NCBI GenBank assembly: GCA_025360865.1
Contig: JANYBG010000250.1
Coordinates: forward strand, 1-39,760
Direction of reading: 5' to 3'
From: Pseudomonadota bacterium
GTDB lineage: Bacteria; Pseudomonadota; Gammaproteobacteria; Steroidobacterales; Steroidobacteraceae
Length of the DNA: 39,760 nucleotides
Positions 26,889-35,040 of the stretch are shown here, one piece after another. The position numbers were made by a program, and so were the translations under genes. How positions within the stretch are numbered: the stretch's first letter is position 1; each line of letters starts with the position of its first letter. Under the pieces are notes generated by a model. That model searched no databases, was not told the DNA's origin, and was given only the letters and a program-made list of their open reading frames with translations.

Positions 26889-29396
26889 CTAGAAGATCGG
26901 CTCGCCGCTCGCCTGCCCCTGCTGACCCTGTGATCCGGATGCAGCGTCCTGGCCCTGCGGCAGGTGATCGGCGATGAACATCTCCGGGATGCCGTTCGCG
27001 TTCTCAACTCCGACGAGCGTGCCGCTCTCGGGCGAGATGCGCAAGGTCACGATGCCATCGGGCATCGGCCGGTGCTGCTCGGCGACGCCCTTGAGCGCCT
27101 CGCGCATGAAACCGATCCAGATTGGCAGCGCCGTGCGCGCGCCTTCCTCGGCCTCGCCCAGCGGGCGCTCCTGGTCGAAGCCGACCCAAACCGTCGCCAC
27201 CAGATTCGGCGTGAAGCCGTTGAACCATGTGTCCTTGGCCTCGTTGGTGGTGCCGGTCTTGCCGGCGATGTCCATGCGGTTGAGCGAGAGCGCGCGCCTG
27301 CCGGTGCCGCGCTTGATCACATCCGCCAACATGTCATCCATCACGTAGGCGTTCTGGGCTGTGATGATCCTAGGCGCGACCTCCGCGGCCGGCAGCGGCG
27401 CGGGCTCCCCGCGGGTGGTGTCATCATGCGCCGCCGCCGCGCCGTCAACGTCCGCGGGCGAGGGCGAGGGCGAGGGCGAGGGCGAGGCGCCAGGGTCACA
27501 TTGCGGGCAGGCCCGCCGGGGAGTGGTGCGCCACACGACCTGACCGGAGGCATCCTCGATGCGCTCTATGAAGTAAGGGTTCACGCGGTAGCCCCCGTTG
27601 GCGAAGACGGAGTAGGCGGAGGCCAGGTCCAGCGGTGTGACCTCCATCGTGCCCAGCGCCAGCGTCAGGTCATGCGGCAGCGACTTGGGATCGAAGCCGA
27701 AGCGGGTGATGTAGTCGATCGCCGTGGAGATGCCGAGTTCCTTGAGGATGCGGATCGAGACGAGGTTGCGCGAGCGCACCAGCGCCTCGCGCAGGCGCGT
27801 CGGTCCGCCGAACTCGCGAGTCGAATTCTCCGGTCGCCAGGATTCCTCGCTGCCGGTGCCTTCCAGCACGATCGGGGCATCGAGGATGACGCTCGCCGGG
27901 GTGAAACCGTGCTCGAGCGCCGCGGAATACAGGAAGGGCTTGAATCCCGATCCGGGCAGGCGGCGCGCCTGCGTCACGCGGTTGTACTTGTTGGTGAAGT
28001 AGTCGAATCCGCCGACCAGGGCGACCACGCTGCCATCATTCGGGTCGAGCGCCACGAGGGCGCTCTGCGCCTCGGGCAGCTGCGCGAGCTGCGCGTGTCC
28101 GGCCGCATCCGCCACCACGTAGACCACATCGCCCCGCGCGAGCACCTGGCTGGCATCCCTCGGCGCGGGACCGAGACTCTCGCCGCGCAACTCCCGGCGC
28201 GCCCAGGACAGCCCTTCCCAGTCGATCTGCACCTCCCCCAGGGATCTCACGTACGCCTTGGCGGTCCTGTCGGTCACCGACTCGACGATCGCCGGAGACA
28301 GGTTGCCGATCGCGGAATACTCCTCCACGAGGTCGGCGTACTTGGGCTCGCCGTGAGCCGCGAGTTCGACGTGTCCGGCGGGTCCGCGCCAGCCGTGGCG
28401 GCGGTCGTACTCGATCAGGCCGACGCGCAACGCCCGATTGGCATCGCCCTGCAGGCGTCCGTCGATGGTGGTGTAGACCTTGTAGCCCGCGCTCTCGGCG
28501 CTCGGGCCGAACCGCTGGCGCAGCTCCAGGCGCGCCATCTCCGCCACGTACGGGGCCTCGACCTCGAACAGCGGCGCGTGCGCGCGCGCCATCATCGGCT
28601 CCTTGTTGGCCGCTTCCGCGGTCGCCGCGTCGATGTAGTTGAGCTCGCGCATGCGCCGCAGCACGTAGGCGCGGCGCGAGGTGGCCAGCTGCGGGTCGGC
28701 GATCGGGTTGTAGCGCGAGGGGGCCTTGGGCACGCCGGCGATCGTCGCGGCTTCCGCGACGTCGAGCTTGTCGAGCGTCTTGCCGAAGAAAGCCTCGGCG
28801 GCGGCGGCGACACCGTAGCTGCGCTGCCCGAAGAAAATGACGTTCAGGTAGAGCCCGAAGATCTCCTGCTTGGTGAATTCGTGTTCCATGCGGTAGGTGA
28901 CGAAGGTCTCCTGCAGCTTGCGGCGCGCGGTCTTGTCGAGACTGAGGAACATGTTACGCGCGGCCTGCATCGTGATCGTGCTCGCGCCCTGGCTCTTGTC
29001 GCCCGAGGCGATGTCGACGGCCGCGGCGCGCACGACGCCGAAGTAATCAATGCCGCCATGCTCGAAGAAACGCTCGTCCTCAGCCGCGAGAAACGCGTGT
29101 TTCACGACATCCGGGATCTGCTCGTAGGTCACCGGGATGCGCCGCTGCTCGCCGATCTGCGCGATGAGCGCGCCGCTGCGGGTATACACGCGCAGGGGTA
29201 CCTGCAACTCCACGTTGCGCATCGATTCGACCGAGGGAAGGGAGGGCAGGAGATACACGTACCCGCACGCCAGCGCATAGGCGCCCAGAAGTGTGAACAG
29301 GATCACGCTTGCGGCCAGCACGCCGAGGATCCGAATGTAATTCCATTTCACAGAAACCGGCTCTCCTGCCTTGCGCTGGCTATTGTCACTATGCAT
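26889..29396 (-). CDS. mrcA: Penicillin-binding protein 1A
   Basis: Bifunctional class A PBP that polymerises lipid II and cross-links peptidoglycan. 835 residues from the ATG at 29396. A GTG at 29351, which has AGGAG 11 bases upstream and aligns with the start of E. coli PBP1A, would give 820. One transmembrane helix lies at about 22-44. The GT51 domain has the catalytic Glu in AAEDERFFEHGGID (about E106) and GASTITMQAARN. An OB-like insert lies at about 330-440. The transpeptidase has S483 in PGSGFKPFLY, SRN in VRSRNLVSI and KTG at 713-715. An (SP)5 tract with Ala/Asp spacer sits before KTG and is encoded by a hexanucleotide repeat. It is divergent from pilM, with the riboswitch leader between. 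Confidence 0.96.
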   Translation of the reverse strand: MHSDNSQRKAGEPVSVKWNYIRILGVLAASVILFTLLGAYALACGYVYLLPSLPSVESMRNVELQVPLRVYTRSGALIAQIGEQRRIPVTYEQIPDVVKHAFLAAEDERFFEHGGIDYFGVVRAAAVDIASGDKSQGASTITMQAARNMFLSLDKTARRKLQETFVTYRMEHEFTKQEIFGLYLNVIFFGQRSYGVAAAAEAFFGKTLDKLDVAEAATIAGVPKAPSRYNPIADPQLATSRRAYVLRRMRELNYIDAATAEAANKEPMMARAHAPLFEVEAPYVAEMARLELRQRFGPSAESAGYKVYTTIDGRLQGDANRALRVGLIEYDRRHGWRGPAGHVELAAHGEPKYADLVEEYSAIGNLSPAIVESVTDRTAKAYVRSLGEVQIDWEGLSWARRELRGESLGPAPRDASQVLARGDVVYVVADAAGHAQLAQLPEAQSALVALDPNDGSVVALVGGFDYFTNKYNRVTQARRLPGSGFKPFLYSAALEHGFTPASVILDAPIVLEGTGSEESWRPENSTREFGGPTRLREALVRSRNLVSIRILKELGISTAIDYITRFGFDPKSLPHDLTLALGTMEVTPLDLASAYSVFANGGYRVNPYFIERIEDASGQVVWRTTPRRACPQCDPGASPSPSPSPSPADVDGAAAAHDDTTRGEPAPLPAAEVAPRIITAQNAYVMDDMLADVIKRGTGRRALSLNRMDIAGKTGTTNEAKDTWFNGFTPNLVATVWVGFDQERPLGEAEEGARTALPIWIGFMREALKGVAEQHRPMPDGIVTLRISPESGTLVGVENANGIPEMFIADHLPQGQDAASGSQGQQGQASGEPIF
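27456..27485. repeat. GGGCGA hexanucleotide x5 inside mrcA
   Basis: Five perfect tandem units of GGGCGA. Read on the minus strand they encode (Ser-Pro)5 in a low-complexity linker of PBP1A. Unit gain or loss would change linker length without breaking the frame. Confidence 0.9.
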
Positions 29397-29399
29397 AGT
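29371..29399 (+). promoter_or_regulatory. Possible promoter for the riboswitch-pil transcript
   Basis: TTGCGC (29371-29376) and CATAGT (29394-29399) are 17 bases apart, so transcription would begin about 29406, just before the aptamer. Match to consensus is only moderate (three and four of six). It overlaps the 5' end of mrcA on the other strand. Confidence 0.25.
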
Positions 29400-29410
29400 A
29401 GCCGCGGTTT

Positions 29411-29493
29411 TAAGGGCAAACTCACCGAAAGGTGGGGACGCAAAGCCTCCGGTCTACGGGACGCAAGTACCTATGACAGCGGGGTTGCCGGAT
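29411..29493 (+). ncRNA. Cyclic di-GMP-I (GEMM-I) riboswitch aptamer
   Basis: The segment carries the conserved blocks of GEMM-I in order and at the expected spacing. GGGCAAA is at 29414-29420. The hairpin CTCACC-GAAA-GGTGGG (29421-29436) has the GNRA tetraloop. GGGACGCAAAGCCTCCGG (29434-29451) is the hallmark core. A 36-base P3 arm follows, the same length as in the Vibrio Vc2 aptamer as I remember it, then AGCGGGGTTGCCGG (29478-29491). GGGCAAAC is identical to the c-di-GMP-binding Vc2 aptamer, which favours c-di-GMP over cGAMP. The orientation points at pilM, 327 bases on. No classical terminator follows. CCCCGC at 29506-29511 could pair with the conserved GCGGGG (29479-29484) as an alternative fold. 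Confidence 0.9.
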
Positions 29494-29817
29494 CGAACTT
29501 TAACGCCCCGCGCCGCGAATGGCGCCGGCGGTTGATCAGTTCGGTTCGACCAACCACTCCTCGTCGTACCTGCGCGCCGCATCCGCCGCGAGCGCCACAC
29601 GTCCCCAGGACGCTTGAGCAGGATCACGCAGTTTCCGAAATTCGACATTGTTAGCGCCGCCCGTGACGCTGTCGGCAGTCTGCGCCACCTGACCTCGGTT
29701 ACCGTGCCGATCCGTGGAGCCCCTCACGTTCAATTTAACTTTGCGCTGATATATAGTGTTCCCGAGTTTGATACAGGGCGGTCAATTTCAGGCGTAATGT
29801 CCTGAAAAGGAAATAGA
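29494..29817 (+). promoter_or_regulatory. Long leader between the riboswitch and pilM
   Basis: 324 bases without a supported gene. The 3' part becomes AT-rich (TATATA at 29750-29755), and AAGGA six bases before the pilM ATG is a good ribosome site. A second promoter inside this stretch is possible but its -35 is poor. One short TTG-initiated frame (29614-29805) shows no recognisable features. No hairpin with a U-run was found, so the riboswitch output could be on translation, RNA stability or Rho access. Confidence 0.45.
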
Positions 29818-30882
29818 ATGTTGCTGTTGCAGCGTAAATACCGCCCTATCCTGGGACTTGACATAACGACGTCGTCGGTCAAGCTTATCGAGCTTACGAT
29901 GGCCGGCGGGCAGTACCGGGTAGAGGCCTATGCCGCCGAGCCCACCCCCCAGAACGCCATCAACGACAAGGCGATCGTGGATGCGGAAGCGGTCGGCGAG
30001 GCGATCCGCCGCGCGGTCAAGCGCGCCGGCGCCAAGAGCAGCGAGGTGGCCGTGGCCATCTCCGGCGATGCGGCCATCACCAAGGTGATCCAGATGCCGC
30101 GCGCGCTGCGCAGCGGGGACCTGGAGGCCCAGGTCGAGATGCAGGCCGACCAGTACATTCCCTTCCCGATGGACGAGGTCTCCTACGACTTCGAGGTGCT
30201 CGGGCCCAGTGAGAAGGATCCAGAAACCATCGACGTGCTCCTGGTCGCGACACGCACCGAGAACGTCGAGCAGCGCCAGGCCGCGGTCAAGGCCGCGGGA
30301 CTGACCGCGAAGATCGTGGACGTCGAGGCCTTCGCCCTCGAGAACGCCTGCAAACTGATGACGCACCAGATGCCCGACGGCGGCATCGACCGCACCATCG
30401 CCAACGTCGACTTCGGCGCCAGCAGCACCACCTTCAGCGTGCTGCGCAATCTCAAGGTCGTGTACACGCGTGACTTCGCTTTCGGCGGGCAGCAGCTCAC
30501 CGAGGAGATCATGCGTACCTACGGACTCGCCATGGAAGAGGCTGGCCGCGCCAAGAAGGAAGGCGGCTTGCCGGGCAACTACCAGTCTGAAGTGCTCGAC
30601 CCGTTCATCGATGACATGACCCAACAGGTGAGCCGCTCGCTGCAGTTCTACCTGGCTTCCGGTTCCGGGCGCGAGCAGCCGGAGAAGATCCTGGTGTGCG
30701 GCGGTTGCGCCAACATCCCCGGGGTCGCTGAGGTGATTTCCAGCCGCGTGGGTATCTCCGCCGAGAAGGGCGACCCGCTTGGCCAGATGAAGCTGTCCTC
30801 GCGCGCCAAGGCGCAGGCCGTGCAACGCGATGCCACGGCGCTACTGACAGCCTGCGGACTCGCACTGCGGAGTTTCGACTGA
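29818..30882 (+). CDS. pilM: Type IV pilus assembly protein PilM
   Basis: Cytoplasmic actin-like ATPase-fold protein of the alignment subcomplex; it binds the short cytoplasmic tail of PilN. 354 residues. The N-terminus ILGLDITTSSVKLIEL is the phosphate-1 loop. The IPFPMDEVSYDFEVLGPS segment, the phosphate-2 type NVDFGASSTTFSVL, FGGQQLTEEI, and the C-terminal adenosine motif ILVCGGCANIPG are all PilM features. The ATG at 29818 has AAGGA upstream. It is the first gene of pilMNOPQ and lies downstream of the c-di-GMP riboswitch. Confidence 0.96.
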   Translation: MLLLQRKYRPILGLDITTSSVKLIELTMAGGQYRVEAYAAEPTPQNAINDKAIVDAEAVGEAIRRAVKRAGAKSSEVAVAISGDAAITKVIQMPRALRSGDLEAQVEMQADQYIPFPMDEVSYDFEVLGPSEKDPETIDVLLVATRTENVEQRQAAVKAAGLTAKIVDVEAFALENACKLMTHQMPDGGIDRTIANVDFGASSTTFSVLRNLKVVYTRDFAFGGQQLTEEIMRTYGLAMEEAGRAKKEGGLPGNYQSEVLDPFIDDMTQQVSRSLQFYLASGSGREQPEKILVCGGCANIPGVAEVISSRVGISAEKGDPLGQMKLSSRAKAQAVQRDATALLTACGLALRSFD

Positions 30883-30883
30883 T

Positions 30884-31507
30884 ATGCCACGCATAAACCT
30901 ACTTCCCTGGCGCGAAGGCGAACGCAAGGAACGCAAGCTCGCGTTCCTGGTGGCGCTCGGTGTGGCGGCCCTCGCCGCCGGCGTCGCCGCCTTCGCGGCG
31001 TACCTGCTGTACGGCTCGATGATCGACGCCCAGCAGCACCGCAATGACGCGCTGCGCGCCGAGATCAAGACACTTGATAAGCAGAACGAGGAGATCAACA
31101 ACCTCGAGACCGCCAAGCAGAAATACATCGCGCGCATGGAGATCATCGAGAAGCTGCAGCGCTCGCGGCCGGAGATCGTGCACGTGTTCGACGAGATCGT
31201 GCGCACCCTGCCGGAGGGCGTGTACCTGACCGCCATCAAGCAGACCGACAAGAAGCTCAAGTTCGAGGGCGTGGCGCAGTCAAGCACGCGCGTTTCCTCC
31301 TTCATGCGCAACATCGACGGCTCGCAGTGGCTGCGCAACCCTGAGCTGGAGGTGGTGCAGACCACCAAGGGTTCAGGACCTGGTTCGAGCTTCACCCTCT
31401 CCGCCTACCAGGTATCCACGGCTGGGCCGGAGGACGGCGGTGGCGCGCGCGCGGCCAAGGGCAAGATCAGGAAGGCGAGCGCCGGCGGCACTGGAGCCCA
31501 GCAATGA
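30884..31507 (+). CDS. pilN: Type IV pilus assembly protein PilN
   Basis: Bitopic inner-membrane protein linking PilM to PilO and PilP. 207 residues. The cytoplasmic start PRINLLPWREGERKERK contains the conserved INLLPWR motif that docks into PilM. A transmembrane helix (about 22-44) is followed by a coiled coil (about 45-90, NDALRAEIKTLDKQNEEINN) and a ferredoxin-like periplasmic domain (PEGVYLTAIKQTDKKLKFEG). The tail is basic. It starts one base after the pilM stop and overlaps pilO by four bases. Confidence 0.95.
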   Translation: MPRINLLPWREGERKERKLAFLVALGVAALAAGVAAFAAYLLYGSMIDAQQHRNDALRAEIKTLDKQNEEINNLETAKQKYIARMEIIEKLQRSRPEIVHVFDEIVRTLPEGVYLTAIKQTDKKLKFEGVAQSSTRVSSFMRNIDGSQWLRNPELEVVQTTKGSGPGSSFTLSAYQVSTAGPEDGGGARAAKGKIRKASAGGTGAQQ

Positions 31508-32160
31508 ACGTGTTAGACGAGCTGCGGTCACTTGACTACCGCGAGCCGGGGCGCTGGCCGCTGCCGATCCGCGCTGCCGTGGTCGGCGTGGCGTTCCTCG
31601 CCCTGTCGGCGATCGGCATCTACGTCCTGGTATGGAACGAGCAGCGCCCGAAGCTGCAGCAGTTCGCCGCCGAGGAGCAGACGCTGCGCCAGGAGTTCAA
31701 GAACAAGCACGCGAAGGCGGTCAATCTCGAGCTGTACAAGCAGCAGCTGAAGGACATCGAGCGTTCCTTCGGCGCTCTGCTGCGCCAGCTGCCGGGCCGC
31801 ACCGAGGTGCCGAGCCTGCTGGTGGACATCTCCCAGACCGGGCTTGCCGCGGGTCTAGAGGAGAAGCTGTTCCAGCCGCAGCCGGAGCAGCGCAAGGATT
31901 TCTACGCGGAACTGCCGATCAAGATCCGCCTCACGGGCAGCTATCACCAGTTCGGCGAGTTCGTCAGCGGCCTGGCGGCGCTGCCGCGCATCGTCACGCT
32001 GCACGACATCGACATCAAGCCGGACAACAAGGACTCCTACGACCAGTTGTCGCTCGAGCTGACGGCCAAGACCTACCGCTATCTGGACGAGGACGAAATC
32101 GCCGCGGGCGAGCAGAAGGCCGAGGCGACGCATCGTCCCCCCGCAGCGGCGACCAAATGA
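31504..32160 (+). CDS. pilO: Type IV pilus assembly protein PilO
   Basis: Inner-membrane partner of PilN forming the periplasmic heterodimer that aligns the pilus machine. 218 residues. A short cytoplasmic part (NVLDELRSLDYREPGRWP) precedes a transmembrane helix (about 24-46), a coiled coil with EEQTLRQEFKNKHAKA, and the domain with LLRQLPGRTEVPSLLVDISQ and LTGSYHQFGEFVSGLAALPR, a strong PilO signature. The ATGA overlap with pilN implies coupled translation. The C-terminal 20 residues are Glu/Ala-rich and probably flexible. Confidence 0.96.
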   Translation: MNVLDELRSLDYREPGRWPLPIRAAVVGVAFLALSAIGIYVLVWNEQRPKLQQFAAEEQTLRQEFKNKHAKAVNLELYKQQLKDIERSFGALLRQLPGRTEVPSLLVDISQTGLAAGLEEKLFQPQPEQRKDFYAELPIKIRLTGSYHQFGEFVSGLAALPRIVTLHDIDIKPDNKDSYDQLSLELTAKTYRYLDEDEIAAGEQKAEATHRPPAAATK

Positions 32161-32189
32161 AACCGATGGCACGAACCCGGTAAGCACTT

Positions 32190-32723
32190 ATGCACAAGCA
32201 CTCATACCGAAACGGCATCCGCCTCAGTTGCATGGCTCTGGCGTGCGTGGGTTACCTCGGCATCACGGCCTGCTCCAGCGCCGATGACGAGCTCACCCGC
32301 TTCGTGGAGGACACGAAGAAGGAGCCGGGCGGCCGCGTCGACCCGCTGCCGGAGATCAAGCCGTACGAGACCTATGTCTACGCGGCGACCGACTTGCGTT
32401 CGCCGTTCCTGCCAAGCAGCCCGGGTTCGGGCGCCGGCCTCGCCGGGGTACGTCCCGACCAGAAGCGCAACCGCGAATTCCTCGAGCAATACTCGCTCGA
32501 TACTTTGAAGATGGTCGGCACACTGCGCCTGGGTGGGTCGATCTTCGGTCTGGTACAGACCAAGGATGGACTGGTGCACCGCGTGAGCTCGGGCAACCAT
32601 ATCGGCCAGGCCGAAGGCAAGATCACCGACATCAGCCCCTCGAAAATCAGTGTTGTTGAAATCGTTCCGGACAGCCTCGGCGGGTATATGGAACGCCCCG
32701 CCGCGCTCGCCCTGAACGAGTAA
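32190..32723 (+). CDS. pilP: Type IV pilus lipoprotein PilP
   Basis: Inner-membrane-anchored lipoprotein that connects PilN/PilO to the secretin PilQ. 177 residues. The N-terminal lipoprotein signal ends at the lipobox GITAC (Cys about 28). A flexible linker follows (DELTRFVEDTKKEPGG, then PLPEIKPYETYVYAA) and a beta-domain containing SLDTLKMVGTLRLGG, ALVQ-like FGLVQTKDGLVHRVSSGNHIGQ and GKITDISPSKISVVEIVPD. All are PilP hallmarks. The start 30 bases after pilO has GGTAAG upstream. Confidence 0.96.
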   Translation: MHKHSYRNGIRLSCMALACVGYLGITACSSADDELTRFVEDTKKEPGGRVDPLPEIKPYETYVYAATDLRSPFLPSSPGSGAGLAGVRPDQKRNREFLEQYSLDTLKMVGTLRLGGSIFGLVQTKDGLVHRVSSGNHIGQAEGKITDISPSKISVVEIVPDSLGGYMERPAALALNE

Positions 32724-32746
32724 GGTCCAGCAGGGAGTTCTCAAGA

Positions 32747-34945
32747 ATGCAACGCCATCGTCTCATGAACCGTCTCCTCGGGTCCGCCTTCGGGCTGGTA
32801 CTCGTGGGAGTGCTTGGCATGCTCCCGGGAGCACCTGCTCGTGCCGCGGATGAACCCGCGCTACAAGCCATCGACGTGCAGCCGCTGCCTGGACAGCAGC
32901 TGCAGCTGACCATGCGACTGTCGGGCCCGGCCCCGCAGCCGCTGGCCTTCACGATCGACAACCCGGCGCGCATCTCGCTGGACCTGCCGAACACGACGCT
33001 CGCGCTGCCCTCGCGCCGCATCGACGTGCACGCCTCGGGTCTGGACACGATCGTCGCCGCCGAGACCAAGGATCGCACCCGCCTGGTGCTGAACCTCGAC
33101 AAGCTTGTGCCCTACGACACTCGCGTCGAAGGCAACAACGTCATCCTGATGCTCGGCGCCGCGGCCACCCAGGCCAGCGCGAGCACCGCAGGCATGGCGG
33201 CCCCGGTGTCCACGGCGGGCGCCATAGGCGGTTCGCGCGAACTGCGCTCCATCGACTTCCGCCGCAGCGCCGATGGCGCCGGACGCGTGGTGGTGAAGCT
33301 GTCCGATCCGCATATCCGCATCAACCTGCACCAGGTCGGCAGCCAGATCGTCGCCGACTTCGCCGACGCCGGCGTGCCCGCCAGCCTGACGCGGCGCTAC
33401 GACGCGACCGACTACGGCACCCCGGTGAGCAGCTTCGACGTGTCCCGCGTGGGCAATGGCGCGCGCATCGCCATCACCGCGGGCGGCGATTTCGAGCAGC
33501 TCGCCTACCAGTCGGACGACCAGTACGTCATCGAGGTAGCCCCGCGCCACAAGGCGGCCAACGCCCCCGAGGACAAGCCGGTGTACACCGGTGAGCGCCT
33601 GACGCTGAACTTCCAGGACATCGAGACCCGCGCCGTGCTGCAGCTGTTGGCCGATGCCAGCGGCCAGAACATCGTGGTCAGCGATTCGGTCACCGGCAAC
33701 GTCACCCTGCGCCTGCAGAACGTGCCCTGGGACCAGGCCCTCGACATCGTGTTGCGGACCAAGGGCCTCGACAAGCGACGCCAGGACAACGTCATCATCG
33801 TCGCCCCCCAGGCCGAACTCGCCACGCGCGAGAAGGCGGAGCTTGCCGCGAAGAAGGACGTGCAGGAGCTGGCGCCGCTGCGCTCGGAGTACCTGCAGGT
33901 CAACTACGCCAAGGCCGCTGACCTCGCCGCCTTGATCAAGGGCAACGGCAACGACCTGCTGTCCCCCCGCGGCAACGTGGCGGTCGATGACCGCACGAAC
34001 ACGCTGTTGCTGCAGGACACCGCGGAGCGCCTCGCGGACGTGCGTCGCCTGGTGGCCACCCTGGACATCCCGATCCGCCAGGTGCTGATCGAGGCACGCG
34101 TGGTGATCGTGTCGAACGACTTCCAGCGCGACCTCGGCGCGCGCTTCGGGTTCACCGGCTTTGATAATAGAGGGCAGACGCTGTTGAGCACGACCGGGAC
34201 CGCGGCGGGCATCGACCAGCAGGCGACCACCTACATCACCGGCCAGAACGCGATCAACACCGCGCTCAACAACAACGCCCAGGTCCCGCCGAACACCCTG
34301 GCGTCGATACCGGGGAAGGTCTACGGCGTCCCATCCGCCGCGAACCGCTACAACGTCAACCTGCCCGTCGGCAACCCGGCCGGTTCGATCGCGCTGGGCA
34401 TCCTGGGGAGCAACTTCATCGTTGACCTGGAGCTGTCGGCTGCGCAGGCGGAGACGCAGGCGAACATCATCTCCTCCCCGCGGGTCATCACGGCGAACCA
34501 GAAGGAGGCCTTGATCGAGCAGGGCGTGGAGATCCCGTACCAGCAGTCAGCCTCGAGCGGCGCCACAACCATCCAGTTCAAGCAGGCGGTGCTGTCGCTT
34601 AAGGTCAAACCGCAGATCACCCCAGACAACCGCATCATCCTCGACCTCGACGTCAAGGACGACAGCGTGGGTCGGGTGATCGTGGCGTCCGGCGGCGTGA
34701 ACGTGCCCTCGATCAACACCCGCCAGATCGTCACGCAGGTGCTGGTGAACGACGGGCAGACCGTCGTACTTGGCGGCATCCTCGAGACCACGCAGCGCGA
34801 GGACGACAACAAGGTGCCATACCTGGGCGACATCCCGGTCCTCGGCCACCTGTTCAAGACCACCTCGCACAAGGACAACAAGGACGAGCTGATGATCTTC
34901 ATCACCCCGAAGATCGTGCGCGAGGGCATGACCGCCGCCAACTAG
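32747..34945 (+). CDS. pilQ: Type IV pilus secretin PilQ
   Basis: Outer-membrane channel through which the pilus fibre exits. 732 residues. The signal peptide ends near residue 33 (APARA). Two AMIN domains (about 38-140 and 160-270), which bind peptidoglycan, precede N0 (TLNFQDIETRAVLQLLADAS), N1 (YLQVNYAKAADLAALIKGNG) and the secretin barrel with SSPRVITANQKEALIEQG and VPYLGDIPVLGHLFK, ending in ELMIFITPKIV. The length is normal. The region between N1 and the gate is rich in Asn/Gln/Thr. It is the last gene of the pil run; a strong hairpin follows. Confidence 0.97.
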   Translation: MQRHRLMNRLLGSAFGLVLVGVLGMLPGAPARAADEPALQAIDVQPLPGQQLQLTMRLSGPAPQPLAFTIDNPARISLDLPNTTLALPSRRIDVHASGLDTIVAAETKDRTRLVLNLDKLVPYDTRVEGNNVILMLGAAATQASASTAGMAAPVSTAGAIGGSRELRSIDFRRSADGAGRVVVKLSDPHIRINLHQVGSQIVADFADAGVPASLTRRYDATDYGTPVSSFDVSRVGNGARIAITAGGDFEQLAYQSDDQYVIEVAPRHKAANAPEDKPVYTGERLTLNFQDIETRAVLQLLADASGQNIVVSDSVTGNVTLRLQNVPWDQALDIVLRTKGLDKRRQDNVIIVAPQAELATREKAELAAKKDVQELAPLRSEYLQVNYAKAADLAALIKGNGNDLLSPRGNVAVDDRTNTLLLQDTAERLADVRRLVATLDIPIRQVLIEARVVIVSNDFQRDLGARFGFTGFDNRGQTLLSTTGTAAGIDQQATTYITGQNAINTALNNNAQVPPNTLASIPGKVYGVPSAANRYNVNLPVGNPAGSIALGILGSNFIVDLELSAAQAETQANIISSPRVITANQKEALIEQGVEIPYQQSASSGATTIQFKQAVLSLKVKPQITPDNRIILDLDVKDDSVGRVIVASGGVNVPSINTRQIVTQVLVNDGQTVVLGGILETTQREDDNKVPYLGDIPVLGHLFKTTSHKDNKDELMIFITPKIVREGMTAAN

Positions 34946-34970
34946 GCTTCGGCCCACTCCAGAGCTGCGT

Positions 34971-34995
34971 CGCGGCCGCCTTCGAGGCGGCCGCG
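34971..34995 (+). terminator. Strong hairpin after pilQ
   Basis: Perfect ten-base stem CGCGGCCGCC / GGCGGCCGCG with loop TTCGA, 25 bases after the pilQ stop, followed by GTGTTT. The U-run is poor, so it may be partial, leaving some read-through into aroK. Confidence 0.5.
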
Positions 34996-35040
34996 GTGTT
35001 TCCGGCCCGCGCCGGCGTATTAGGTATCCTGTCGGCTCGC

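Noticed and set aside
26964-29654. A nearly 900-codon plus-strand frame opposite mrcA
   Set aside because: Antisense shadow of PBP1A; no domain or motif, and it would run through the riboswitch.
29614-29805. Small TTG-initiated gene between the riboswitch and pilM
   Set aside because: No ribosome site, no recognisable motif, and no codon bias like its neighbours; more likely untranslated leader.
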